The notes under the pieces are model-generated. The model made no database searches, was not told the DNA's origin, and saw nothing but the letters and a program-made list of their open reading frames with translations. From contig NZ_JAEMXM010000013.1 in the NCBI RefSeq assembly GCF_016482785.1, positions 1 through 64,000 of the forward strand: a DNA stretch of 64,000 nucleotides. Reading direction: 5' to 3'. Made by a program: the position numbers and the translations under genes. Of this stretch, positions 1-8,117 are shown piece by piece; positions within the stretch are counted from its first letter, which is position 1, and every line of letters starts with the position of its first letter. Source of the DNA: Paenibacillus alkalitolerans. Lineage in GTDB: Bacteria; Bacillota; Bacilli; Paenibacillales; YIM-B00363.

Positions 1-70
1 GGCTTTCTTCAAACTGTCCACCAACAAGGTCACAGTTCACACTTAACAGTGAACGGGCGGCGGTTTTTTA

Positions 71-1072
71 TCAGATTTGCACTAGCAGCAATATAATCGA
101 AGATAAACTAAAGCAGACGCTGATGAGACACAGGAACGCAACGACATGCTTCGGTTTCATGCCTGTCTTAAGCAGCCGATAGTGTGCTTGGCTTGCATCC
201 GCCTGATAAATCGGTTTCCCTTGCAGAAATCGTCTTATAACAACAAATATGTTATCAAAAATAGGCACACCGAGGGCGAGAATAGGGATAAAGAGCGACA
301 AAACGGTTGCCTGTTTAAACACGCCGTCCAAAGCGATGACGCTTAGAATGAAACCGAGGACCGTAGCTCCGGCGTCTCCCATAAATATTTTCGCTGGCGG
401 TTTATTATACCGTAAATAAGCCAATGCGATCCCGACGAGAACGATGGCCATGATCGCTGAATTGCTTTGATCTTTGGCCAGGGCTACTATAAAGAGCGTT
501 GCCGCGGAAATAGCCGAAAGTCCTCCGGCAAGACCATCCATTCCATCGGAAAAGTTGATCACAGTAGTGACGCCGAAGATCCATAGGACGGTAAGAATAA
601 GCTGCAGCCAGACCGGCAGAAGCACATAATGCTCGGTAATTGGATTATAAAAGCCTGTGAATGCAATACCTGAAGCGAAGACCACCAGCGCTGCCGACAC
701 TTGTACAATCAGTTTCGGCAACGCAGGAAAGTCTTTGCCTCGCGTTTTATACCAGTCATCGATCGTACCGATAATTAATAAAAGGAGAGCACCGAACAAA
801 ATAGCCGCTGTCTGTAACGAGAAATCATTAGTTATCAGAGGATATGTAACCGCAAAACCTGCAAATATGGCGTAGCTGGCCGTAAGCGGAATCGGTTCGC
901 GATGAATTTTCCGTTCTACGTCTTTACGGGGCTTGTCCACAAAATCAATCCGAAAAGCCAGTTTTCTAAGAGGCGGAATCAAGAAATAAACGATTGCGAA
1001 CGACAGCAGAAATGCAAGCGCGTAAAGGATAACGATCAACTCCAACAATATAAAATTTACCAACGCTGACAT
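71..1072 (-). CDS. tagO: Undecaprenyl-phosphate GlcNAc-1-phosphate transferase (MraY/WecA/TagO family)
   Basis: A 333-residue polytopic membrane protein of the polyprenyl-phosphate sugar-phosphate transferase family. Known family role: transfer of GlcNAc-1-P from UDP-GlcNAc to undecaprenyl phosphate, the first step of teichoic acid or other secondary wall polymer synthesis at the inner face of the membrane. Seen: about ten hydrophobic segments, the NFSDGMDGLAGG motif typical of the family near the middle, the downstream FMGDAGA motif, and VPIFDN further on. Length fits TagO/WecA. The ATG start has no strong ribosome site in front, so a somewhat later start is possible. It stands alone on the minus strand, divergent from the GGDEF gene. 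Which polymer it primes cannot be told from sequence. Confidence 0.9.
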   Translation of the reverse strand: MSALVNFILLELIVILYALAFLLSFAIVYFLIPPLRKLAFRIDFVDKPRKDVERKIHREPIPLTASYAIFAGFAVTYPLITNDFSLQTAAILFGALLLLIIGTIDDWYKTRGKDFPALPKLIVQVSAALVVFASGIAFTGFYNPITEHYVLLPVWLQLILTVLWIFGVTTVINFSDGMDGLAGGLSAISAATLFIVALAKDQSNSAIMAIVLVGIALAYLRYNKPPAKIFMGDAGATVLGFILSVIALDGVFKQATVLSLFIPILALGVPIFDNIFVVIRRFLQGKPIYQADASQAHYRLLKTGMKPKHVVAFLCLISVCFSLSSIILLLVQI

Positions 1073-1278
1073 ACATTATTGTATACTTAAAGCTGGCGTT
1101 TGTCGACGAAGTTCGACCGTTCCGCTTAACAATCGACTCTATTCGCCTTTGCGGAGGACAGCCCCTCGAACCGTGATCGGTGCAATGCAGGATTTGTATG
1201 GGGAAACGTCGAATGAAGTAGTCAACTTTCCTAAACTCTTTCTGACATTACAAATCTCTTTCAGGGGAGGTTGACGAT

Positions 1279-2964
1279 TTGACCTTATCCATTGAAAGCT
1301 GTCCTCAATGCACATTCCAGATCGTCTGGCACCCCGGAGTCAGCGAAGATGAAGTTTGTCCGCATTGTTCCCGCCCGCTAAGCGAAGATTGGAAACAAAA
1401 CATGCGCGCCAAGCTGCAGGAACAAGCAACCCCGGCTTCGTTCGTTAAGCTGCTTGACCAGCTCGAGGTGATGTACAATCCGAACATCCGGCTGGCGGTT
1501 GAACCGGCCAGGCTTGCCCTTGATATTTCTGCGGAGCTTGCTATCGAAGAGTTGGAGAAAAGAGCGCAACTTGTTCACGCCAACGTGTTGGTGTGTCTCG
1601 GTCAGATGGCGGAGGGCGGCCGCATCTTGCGCAAGATCAACGCGTGGGCGATTGAACATAACAATACTCACGTCTTGGCGCGCAGCCACCGGCATCTTTC
1701 GGCATTTTTTCACCGGATCGGCGACAGTTCCAGCGCGTTAGAGTTTGCCCTCAACGCAATCGAGCATACACCGCGAAATATACCGCCCCAAATCAGGGCC
1801 GATCATCTGATGGTGCTGGCCATCGCGCTTGATTCGACCGGGTCGTATGACAACGCCCGCCGCCGCTTTCATGAAGTTCTGGACATCTCCATGGCGACCG
1901 GTCATGTACCCCTCGCGATGTATGCGCTAAATAATATGGCTTACACCAGCTACGAGCTCGGTGACGCGAAAGAGGCGGCATCGCTGGTGGCCAGGCTTCG
2001 GGTGCTTGCCGCCAAGCACGGCGTGCCTTTGGTTGCTCTCCATCTCGATACGATAGCGAGAGTAGAGCTTCTTCTTGGCAAGCCTGAGGATGCGGAAAGA
2101 ACGCTGCAGCCGGTTATCGACGATTCCGCCGAACAGTTGGTTGGCGACCTTACCTCTCTCCCGGAGTGCATGCTGACGATTGCGGAGGCGCAGCGGCTGC
2201 AAGGGGCGTATGACCGTGCGCAGGAGACGATCGATAAAGCCCGGCAGCTTTGCGAAACTCACGGATTTGACGGATTCCGGGTAAAGGTAAGAGTTGAGCA
2301 AGCGCAGCTTTATGCGGCGACGGGACGATACCGCGAAGCCTATGAAGAGCATCTCGGTTTCCATTCGGATTCGGAAGCGCTTCGTTCGACCGAGCGCGAA
2401 GTGAGAGTGCGCATTCTGCAAGCGGTCTTCGAAACCGAAGAAGCGAGACGCAACAGCGAATATTTCCGGGAGATGGCGCTGCGCGATCCGTTGACAGGAT
2501 TATATAACCGGCGTTTTATCGATGCTCATATCGACGGTTTGATAGGGAACTCCGTAACGATGAATGAACCTCTTACGGTTTTATTGATCGATTTGGATCA
2601 TTTCAAGCTAATCAACGATACGTTCTCTCACGAGACCGGCGATGCGGTGCTCATACATTTCGCGCAAATCTTAACCGCATCCGCCGTCGATCCGGCAAAG
2701 TCGGCCCGTCTTGGCGGAGAGGAATTCCTCGTCATTCTCCCCGGATTCACATCGGTCCAGGGGCTGCAATTCGCTGAAGAACTGTGCCGCTTGATCCGCT
2801 TCGCCGATTGGGAGCAGATCGCTCCCGGCCTTTCAGTCACCGCCAGCATCGGAATCGCAACGACCAAAGCTCATCTGTTCACAAGATCCGCGCTGTTAGG
2901 GCTTGCGGACAAAAATCTTTACACCGCGAAAAATTTGGGCAGGGATCGCGCCGTGGCGTCGTAA
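1279..2964 (+). CDS. Zinc-ribbon/TPR/GGDEF protein, probable diguanylate cyclase
   Basis: A 561-residue soluble protein with no membrane segment. Residues 8-30 hold two CxxC pairs (C8, C11, C27, C30) that look like a small zinc ribbon. Residues about 60-390 are helical repeats of tetratricopeptide type. The C-terminal third is a GGDEF domain with the signature GGEEF at about 479-483 and the upstream LIDLDHFKLIND metal-binding segment, so it is probably active in making cyclic di-GMP. No RxxD inhibitory site is visible just before GGEEF. The TTG start is chosen because GGGGAGG lies eight bases upstream. The gene is flanked by its own terminator and looks monocistronic. The input signal is unknown; the TPR region suggests protein partners. 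Confidence 0.85.
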   Translation: MTLSIESCPQCTFQIVWHPGVSEDEVCPHCSRPLSEDWKQNMRAKLQEQATPASFVKLLDQLEVMYNPNIRLAVEPARLALDISAELAIEELEKRAQLVHANVLVCLGQMAEGGRILRKINAWAIEHNNTHVLARSHRHLSAFFHRIGDSSSALEFALNAIEHTPRNIPPQIRADHLMVLAIALDSTGSYDNARRRFHEVLDISMATGHVPLAMYALNNMAYTSYELGDAKEAASLVARLRVLAAKHGVPLVALHLDTIARVELLLGKPEDAERTLQPVIDDSAEQLVGDLTSLPECMLTIAEAQRLQGAYDRAQETIDKARQLCETHGFDGFRVKVRVEQAQLYAATGRYREAYEEHLGFHSDSEALRSTEREVRVRILQAVFETEEARRNSEYFREMALRDPLTGLYNRRFIDAHIDGLIGNSVTMNEPLTVLLIDLDHFKLINDTFSHETGDAVLIHFAQILTASAVDPAKSARLGGEEFLVILPGFTSVQGLQFAEELCRLIRFADWEQIAPGLSVTASIGIATTKAHLFTRSALLGLADKNLYTAKNLGRDRAVAS

Positions 2965-3049
2965 GGTCAGGACACTTAGAATAGGGCTAGTAATGAGAAC
3001 TCGTGAATGTCATTATCCTGTGACCGAATTAATGTATAAAGTCATTATT

Positions 3050-3075
3050 AATCCTCCTTAACGGGAGGATTTTTC
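3050..3075. terminator. Bidirectional hairpin between convergent genes
   Basis: ATCCTCC pairs with GGAGGAT around a six-base loop and is followed by a T run on the plus strand; A residues precede the stem, so it can also end the minus-strand small gene. It sits between the GGDEF gene and the 72-residue gene. Confidence 0.75.
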
Positions 3076-3077
3076 CG

Positions 3078-3296
3078 TCAGCTTTGATTTTGATTCGGCG
3101 CATGCTGCTCCGTGTTGACGTTCGCGCCAGCCGCGCGCCCGGCTTGAGTCAACGACTGGATGCTGTCCAGCGAGCTTTGAATTTTTTGAATTTCCGCGGC
3201 AAGCTCGTTCGGTGAGTTGACAACAGCCTGCATCCGGCGGCCCGATTCCTCGATTTCTTTGGCTACTCTGTTCACTGTAGAAATATCGAATTGCAT
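3078..3296 (-). CDS. Small hypothetical protein, 72 residues
   Basis: Unrecognised. A hydrophilic, mostly helical protein: residues 1-50 have heptad-like spacing of hydrophobic residues (VNRVAKEIEESGRRM and LAAEIQKIQSSLDSIQSL), followed by a Gly/Ala/Asn/Gln-rich tail. A strong ribosome site (GGAGGAGG) lies about ten bases before the ATG, which supports expression. It has no signal peptide or membrane segment. A short coiled-coil or helical-bundle partner protein is the most that can be said. Confidence 0.6.
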   Translation of the reverse strand: MQFDISTVNRVAKEIEESGRRMQAVVNSPNELAAEIQKIQSSLDSIQSLTQAGRAAGANVNTEQHAPNQNQS

Positions 3297-3355
3297 ATGA
3301 GAGAAGCCTCCTCCACTATTTTGATTAGCTTATATTTTCCCGCAATTTCCAAATT

Positions 3356-3496
3356 TCATCCGGGCAGCAACGAGAGATTGCAGGCCGAATGGGTAACTTC
3401 GATTTTGGTGTAAAGCGTTTCCTCCCCATTGGAATTGCTGGATCTGCCCGTACCTTTTACATGAAAGACGGCAATGGCTAGTATTATTGGTTTCAT
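3356..3496 (-). CDS. Possible 46-residue peptide
   Basis: Open frame from an ATG with GGAG about nine bases upstream. The product starts MKPIILAIAVFHVKG, giving a short hydrophobic segment followed by a polar tail with one cysteine. No family recognised. It lies between a small gene on the same strand and the serC promoter, which points the other way. Kept only because of the ribosome site; it may be noise. Confidence 0.3.
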   Translation of the reverse strand: MKPIILAIAVFHVKGTGRSSNSNGEETLYTKIEVTHSACNLSLLPG

Positions 3497-3534
3497 TATT
3501 CTCACTCCACGTATTTTTTTAGTTGTAGTTATGA

Positions 3535-3562
3535 TTGACATTAACCAAATGACAAGTATAAT
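3535..3562 (+). promoter_or_regulatory. Sigma-A promoter of serC leader
   Basis: Perfect TTGACA (3535-3540) and TATAAT (3557-3562) with a 16-base spacer. Predicted start about 3569, giving a leader of about 240 bases before serC, the right size for a T-box. Confidence 0.8.
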
Positions 3563-3568
3563 GTTAAC

Positions 3569-3785
3569 AACAATCACAGAACCGGACCATGCCAATGATG
3601 AGCATCCAACTCGGAGGCGTTTTCGTCAAGATCATCCTTCCATGGATGTATCCTAAGTCAGCCGGATCCGCCCGTTATCGCGGAACCAAGAGGATCGAAT
3701 AGTGCAAACAAATTCGATCAAGTTGGGTGGCACCGCGAGTCAACGCTCCTCGTCCCAAACGGACGAAGGGCGTTTTTTTGTTTTC
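3569..3785 (+). promoter_or_regulatory. T-box leader of serC
   Basis: The conserved T-box segment GGGTGGCACCGCGAGT lies at 3725-3740. A perfect GATCGAA/TTCGATC stem at 3693-3719 fits stem III. The T-box is followed by an intrinsic terminator, AACGCTCCTCGTCC pairing with GGACG and GGGCGTT, then seven T. Uncharged tRNA would favour the antiterminator and serC expression. The specifier is presumed serine from the downstream gene; I did not resolve the specifier codon. Confidence 0.85.
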
Positions 3786-3811
3786 CGAAAAATCTTATGG
3801 AGGTTGAGGGA

Positions 3812-4900
3812 ATGATTTATCGTATCAACAATTTTAACCCGGGACCGGCGGCTCTTCCGCTGGAAGTGCTGCAGGAAGCGCAGAAGGAATTTGTCGAGTA
3901 CGGCGGGCGCGGTATGTCGGTAATGGAGATGTCGCACCGCAGCAAAGATGTGGAACGTCTTAACGAAGAGACGCAACAGTTGCTTTTGGAGATATTAGGT
4001 CTGCCTCCGGGGTACCGGATTCTATTTATGGGTGGCGGTGCAAGCACGCAGTTTGCTTTGGTGCCGCTCAATTTTCTCAAGAGTGGAACGGTTGGGCGCT
4101 ATATTGTGTCAGGCAGTTTTTCGGAGAAGGCATATATGGAAGCGATAACGGTCGGCAAAGCGGAAATTATCGCCAGCAGCAAAGCACATAACTGGAGAAG
4201 ACTTCCTGATTTGAATGATGTTCAACTGGGAGCGGATACCGCCTATGTCCATATGACGACGAATAACACGATCGAGGGTTCGCAATTTCGGGCATTACCC
4301 GCCACCGGCCAGGTACCTCTGATCGGCGACATGACAAGCGATATATTAAGCCGCAGATTCGACTATACTAAGTTTTCAATGTTCTACGCATCCGCTCAAA
4401 AAAATCTTGGCTGTGCCGGAGTGACCGTCGCGGTCATTCGAGAGGAAATGTTGAAAGAATGTCCCGAACGAATTCCGGCGATATTTAGATACAGCACCTT
4501 TGTTCAGCATAACTCGCTTTATAATACCCCTCCGGTTCATTCGGTCTATATGATGAAGTTGGTGCTAGAATGGGTCAAGCGGCAGGGGGGCGTTGCCGAA
4601 CTGGAGAAGCGCAATATCGAGAAAGCTAACCTGCTCTATGACGTCATTGATGTCAGCGGCGGTTTCTACCGAGGCTTTATCGAGAAACCTTACCGTTCAT
4701 TGATGAATATCACGTGGCGAATGTCGGATGTGGAACTGGAGAAGCGTTTTGTGCAGGAGTCCGAGCGCAACGGCTTTGACGGATTGGCCGGCCATCGCAG
4801 TGTCGGAGGCTTGCGCGCTTCGGCATATAATGCGGTTTCCGTCGAGTCGTGCAGAGCGCTTGCCGATTTCATGATTGATTTCCAAAAACGTAACGGATGA
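3812..4900 (+). CDS. serC: Phosphoserine aminotransferase
   Basis: A 362-residue class V aminotransferase that makes O-phosphoserine from 3-phosphohydroxypyruvate and glutamate, the second step of serine synthesis. Seen: the family N-terminus INNFNPGPAALP, the GGGASTQF phosphate-binding segment, and YASAQKNLGCAG containing the pyridoxal-phosphate lysine. Length matches SerC. The start is the ATG at 3812, eight bases after GGAGG; the upstream in-frame ATG at 3797 overlaps the ribosome site itself. It is preceded by a T-box leader, so expression should respond to aminoacyl-tRNA charging. serA is not adjacent. Confidence 0.95.
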   Translation: MIYRINNFNPGPAALPLEVLQEAQKEFVEYGGRGMSVMEMSHRSKDVERLNEETQQLLLEILGLPPGYRILFMGGGASTQFALVPLNFLKSGTVGRYIVSGSFSEKAYMEAITVGKAEIIASSKAHNWRRLPDLNDVQLGADTAYVHMTTNNTIEGSQFRALPATGQVPLIGDMTSDILSRRFDYTKFSMFYASAQKNLGCAGVTVAVIREEMLKECPERIPAIFRYSTFVQHNSLYNTPPVHSVYMMKLVLEWVKRQGGVAELEKRNIEKANLLYDVIDVSGGFYRGFIEKPYRSLMNITWRMSDVELEKRFVQESERNGFDGLAGHRSVGGLRASAYNAVSVESCRALADFMIDFQKRNG

Positions 4901-5030
4901 AGACGAACAACAGCGAGAAACGATGAGGATTATCCATCAATTAGATTGATATGTTCGAAAAATCTATTATTTTGATGTTTAGCCCCTGGTAAAATAAGGT
5001 ATGCCGCAAAAAACGGGGAGGATCGGTCAT

Positions 5031-5657
5031 ATGCCATGGCCTATGGTACATTTCTCGATAGCTTACGAAATGTTTGAAGGCAATCCCTGCAATGAATTCC
5101 TGCTCGGAAGCATTGCTCCCGACGCTGTTCAGCTAAGGAACGATAAGATCTCAAAGGCAAAGTCCCACTTGCATCACAGCAGGGGTGAATGCCCTGATTG
5201 GTCTGGATTAGTTGATTTTTATTACACTAAGGTAAATGATAGTAAAGACGACGGATTTAAAATGTTCCTTCTCGGGTATGTCAGCCACATTATTGCAGAC
5301 GACCTATGGGTTAAGTATAAGCATGAACTGAGCGGTTCAGATAAACGGGTTTTGAAGACTTTGTGGGATGAAGAAAATAAGTATGATTTCCACCTTAAAC
5401 GAACGGTTCCATGGCGAGATGTTGTGGAAGAGCAAGTTACTGACTCTGCTCTTTATATATTAAGCGATTTATACAACTTGGATGAACTGGATCACTGGAG
5501 ACGTCATGCTTTTATATGGTTACATACACCAGGGAACGAGCTGTTGATTGAAAATCAATACTTGGACGATTCAAATGCAGGCGCCTTTATTGAAGAGACC
5601 GCTTCCACTATTTCCGGATGGATGAAAGCAAATGTAATTTATTGCGGTAGTGAATAG
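5031..5657 (+). CDS. Zinc-dependent phospholipase C-like protein
   Basis: A 208-residue protein resembling the zinc-dependent phospholipase C / S1-P1 nuclease-like fold. Seen: an N-terminal MPWPMVHFSIA segment, GSIAPDAVQ, a His-rich HLHHS, and GYVSHIIADDLW, which together supply the Trp/His/Asp zinc ligands expected in the family. No signal peptide is present, so unlike secreted phospholipase C it is probably cytoplasmic; substrate unknown. Start at 5031 follows GGGGAGG with a nine-base gap. Codon use and composition are clearly more AT-rich than the neighbouring serC and addB, as is the next gene. Confidence 0.7.
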   Translation: MPWPMVHFSIAYEMFEGNPCNEFLLGSIAPDAVQLRNDKISKAKSHLHHSRGECPDWSGLVDFYYTKVNDSKDDGFKMFLLGYVSHIIADDLWVKYKHELSGSDKRVLKTLWDEENKYDFHLKRTVPWRDVVEEQVTDSALYILSDLYNLDELDHWRRHAFIWLHTPGNELLIENQYLDDSNAGAFIEETASTISGWMKANVIYCGSE

Positions 5658-5698
5658 CAGTATATGGTAAACTCAGAAGAAAAACTTTGGGGTGCACT

Positions 5699-6214
5699 AT
5701 GGAAAAGGCCGCTTTAGCCAACGAGATCTATAAGACGTCACATTTAGCAGGTCGTTTCACACTAAGGTCCGGAAAAGTTTCGAACGAATATTTTGATAAA
5801 TATTTGTTCGAATCAAATCCAACTCTGTTGAGTGAAATTGCCGAGCATTTATCCAAATTGATTCCACAGGGTACGGAAATACTCGCAGGTCTTGAAATGG
5901 GAGGCATCCCCATAGCAACCGCATTATCGCTAAAGACAGGCATTCCGGTTGTTTTTGTGAGAAAAAAAGCTAAAGAATACGGTACTCGCAAACTGGCGGA
6001 AGGCGCAGAAATTCAAGGCAAAAATGTATGTATTGTTGAGGATGTCGTCACTACAGGCGGTCAAATATTGTTGAGCTCGGACGACTTGAAAGCATACGGA
6101 GGACGCGTTAAAAATGTGTTATGCGTAATCGAGAGGGAACCGTCGGGCAGAGACAATCTTGAAAGCGCGGGATTACAAATGTTTTCTCTGTTCACGATGG
6201 ATGATCTGAGGTGA
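5699..6214 (+). CDS. pyrE: Orotate phosphoribosyltransferase-like protein
   Basis: A 171-residue type I phosphoribosyltransferase. The PRPP-binding signature VCIVEDVVTTGG is intact, and the N-terminal hood segment with RSGKVSNEYFDKY and the flexible-loop region RKKAKEYGTRK match orotate phosphoribosyltransferase, which makes OMP from orotate and PRPP in pyrimidine synthesis. It is shorter than typical PyrE (about 210) and is not in a pyr operon, so a second copy or a salvage relative is possible. The ATG at 5699 follows GGGGTG closely. AT-rich like its upstream neighbour. Confidence 0.75.
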   Translation: MEKAALANEIYKTSHLAGRFTLRSGKVSNEYFDKYLFESNPTLLSEIAEHLSKLIPQGTEILAGLEMGGIPIATALSLKTGIPVVFVRKKAKEYGTRKLAEGAEIQGKNVCIVEDVVTTGGQILLSSDDLKAYGGRVKNVLCVIEREPSGRDNLESAGLQMFSLFTMDDLR

Positions 6215-6366
6215 ATTTGAAAGCCATGCAAATATAATCGTAAATGATGAGGCCGAAACGTTAAAATAAAGTTCATCAATCGATCATAATTTAATAACAA
6301 TTATTTGGTATCATCAGGGTGAGAAAAACCAAACAAAAAGCAAATTCTGCAAAGGAGTGTTGCTTC

Positions 6367-6699
6367 ATGAATGGTTTTCTAGTCGCTGTGATATTTGCTG
6401 TTGTGCTGCTGGGCTTCGTATATTGGAGACGTGCGAAGGTTTGGACAGTCGTTTTTGATGGAATGGAGTTGACGGAACAGGCATCGGACCAATATTCGTT
6501 ATTGAAAGATAACGGTATCCGTTGCCGGATGCGCAATGCGCCGCTGCGCTCCAACCATAACGCCGATATTGTAAATAACACCTCGTCCGAGCCGTTCGAA
6601 GTAAGGATCATTATCGAAATTCATAAGGATGATATACAGAAAGCGAAACAAATACTGCAGCAGCACGTAAGCGGGCAATACGAATTCTCTTTTAAATGA
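6367..6699 (+). CDS. Small single-span membrane protein
   Basis: 110 residues. Residues 2-21 form one membrane helix (GFLVAVIFAVVLLGFVYW), followed by a cytoplasmic alpha/beta region with the strand WTVVFDGMELTEQASDQYSLLKDNGI-type start and a closing VRIIIEIHKDDIQKAKQIL helix. That layout resembles the DUF2007-like 'putative signal transducing' fold, in which a short domain binds or bridges partners. AAAGGAG lies ten bases before the ATG. Ends at a strong terminator. Function unknown. Confidence 0.6.
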   Translation: MNGFLVAVIFAVVLLGFVYWRRAKVWTVVFDGMELTEQASDQYSLLKDNGIRCRMRNAPLRSNHNADIVNNTSSEPFEVRIIIEIHKDDIQKAKQILQQHVSGQYEFSFK

Positions 6700-6704
6700 A
6701 TGAA

Positions 6705-6737
6705 ACCTCCGGCACCGGTGTGTCGGAGGCTTTTTTC
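6705..6737. terminator. Intrinsic terminator after the small membrane protein gene
   Basis: CCTCCG pairs with CGGAGG across a short GC-rich loop and is followed by C then six T. It sits between convergent genes and can act in both directions, though the plus-strand T run is better. Confidence 0.75.
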
Positions 6738-6801
6738 TTCTTATCATCAGAAAGAGCGGCAGAAAGTACCGCTGCATACGCGGGTTTCAGCGTTAGCATC
6801 A

Positions 6802-7749
6802 TTACTGTGGCGCGTTTGCCAGAGGCATCGGTTGAACGCTTGCGGAGTAATACAGCTGAAACACAATATCTTGATTGTAATTTCCGAATCCGGTCCCGAA
6901 TAAGGTGACGCCGCCGATATGCTTCGCATCGTCCATGCACGCGATCCGGAAAGTCCATTGCTTTCTTTGGATTTCAATGTCGGCGAGCGTCACGCCTGAA
7001 ATCTTGTTGCCGTCCATATATGTTCCTTCCGGAGTAATTCGAAGATACTTGAGCAGCCCGTACTGGTTGATTTCCCTCGGCCACCATCCGGGGGTGTAAT
7101 TGCCGCGGGTATCCCCGAAATCGCCCGGGCTAGTCCAGGTGCCCAGTTCCACGTGATTAAGGGAAAACGTGATGTCCGACGGCCAATTATTGTTTGTGGA
7201 AGGGGCTTCGGATGAAAGCTCCATCGAAATGACCAACTCTTGAGGAGTTTGGCTGGATAATAGAAAGTTCGGCACCTTATATTCAATATATCCTTTGCCG
7301 AACCACAAAATTTTGGCGTTTACTCTATCGGCATCCCAAAAATACCTCGGTTCGTCCAACTCTCCGATAATTTTCCACGTTGTGGCTAAACCGCAAGTCG
7401 GGTAGATCTCGAAGTCGGTGTAATGTCCTACCGATAATTCGGTTCGATGAAACTCTCGTTTCGATTCTTGTTTCGTCGGAAAGTCGATTTCCATTTTATC
7501 GACGCAAAGCATGCAAATTTTTTGCACTCCGCCTTTGCCCGGAACCATCTCCGTGCGGATGATGCCCGCTTTTTCCAATTTCTTGATGTGCATGGTCATG
7601 ATTGCGCTGCTCAACCCGACGGCTTCCGCAATTTCTTTAATGTTCATCGGTTCTTTCGCCAACAGTTGAATGATCTGGAGCCGAACGTTGCTTGCTAGCG
7701 CCTCGTACACCGGCAGTGCATTTTCCGATATGTCTAGTCTCATCTGCAT
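6802..7749 (-). CDS. ArsR-type transcriptional regulator with large C-terminal domain
   Basis: 315 residues. Residues about 8-85 are a winged helix-turn-helix of ArsR/SmtB type (VYEALASNVRLQIIQLLA, then IKEIAEAVGLSSAIMTMHIKKLEKAGII), binding DNA as a dimer. The next stretch has two cysteines (ICMLCVD) that could bind metal or respond to redox state. The remaining 210 residues are beta-rich with many Trp, Gly and aromatic residues (TPGWWPREINQYG) and look like a ligand-binding jelly-roll; I do not recognise its ligand. GGAG nine bases upstream supports the ATG. It is divergent from addB, but nothing ties the two functionally. Confidence 0.75.
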   Translation of the reverse strand: MQMRLDISENALPVYEALASNVRLQIIQLLAKEPMNIKEIAEAVGLSSAIMTMHIKKLEKAGIIRTEMVPGKGGVQKICMLCVDKMEIDFPTKQESKREFHRTELSVGHYTDFEIYPTCGLATTWKIIGELDEPRYFWDADRVNAKILWFGKGYIEYKVPNFLLSSQTPQELVISMELSSEAPSTNNNWPSDITFSLNHVELGTWTSPGDFGDTRGNYTPGWWPREINQYGLLKYLRITPEGTYMDGNKISGVTLADIEIQRKQWTFRIACMDDAKHIGGVTLFGTGFGNYNQDIVFQLYYSASVQPMPLANAPQ

Positions 7750-8117
7750 GGCGCAATTCTCCGTACACTATAGACGGAAAGGACGCGCCTTCCCTCCTCG
7801 TTTGAAATGTGAAATTTGTATACTTTGTTTCATTGAGTTGATCGATTGAAGCTTTTCATATTATAATAGAACATACATTCGCATATTGGAATACTAGAAC
7901 TATCATTCATAGTGATTAATGAAAATGTTATATAAGTAATATACAACTTTATCGCTATTATCACAATAGGTGTAGACGGTACCCATTGGGCGGAAAAAAA
8001 TGAACGTTGCCAGGAATGCCGCCGGGTGGTAAGTTGGAAAAAACGGGAGAAGAGCGGTAAGAAGACAACCGTGAGGTTGTCACGGTAGTGTTCTATCACG
8101 AGTAAGGGGGCCTGACT
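7750..8117. other. 368-bp divergent intergenic region
   Basis: AT-rich in the half nearest the ArsR-type gene, where promoters for that gene are expected, then GC-richer toward addB. The addB leader holds a perfect hairpin at 8064-8081, GACAACC-GTGA-GGTTGTC, with a GNRA-type loop and no T run, so it is not a terminator. A very short frame starting at an ATG near 8001 (MNVARNAAGW) exists but has only weak support. No known riboswitch was recognised. Confidence 0.5.

Noticed and set aside
1-70. Terminator at the left edge
   Set aside because: GTTCAC/GTGAAC hairpin is present but the T run is ten bases away, so termination is doubtful.
3474-3656. Plus-strand 60-residue frame before serC
   Set aside because: It spans the promoter and T-box leader of serC and has no ribosome site.
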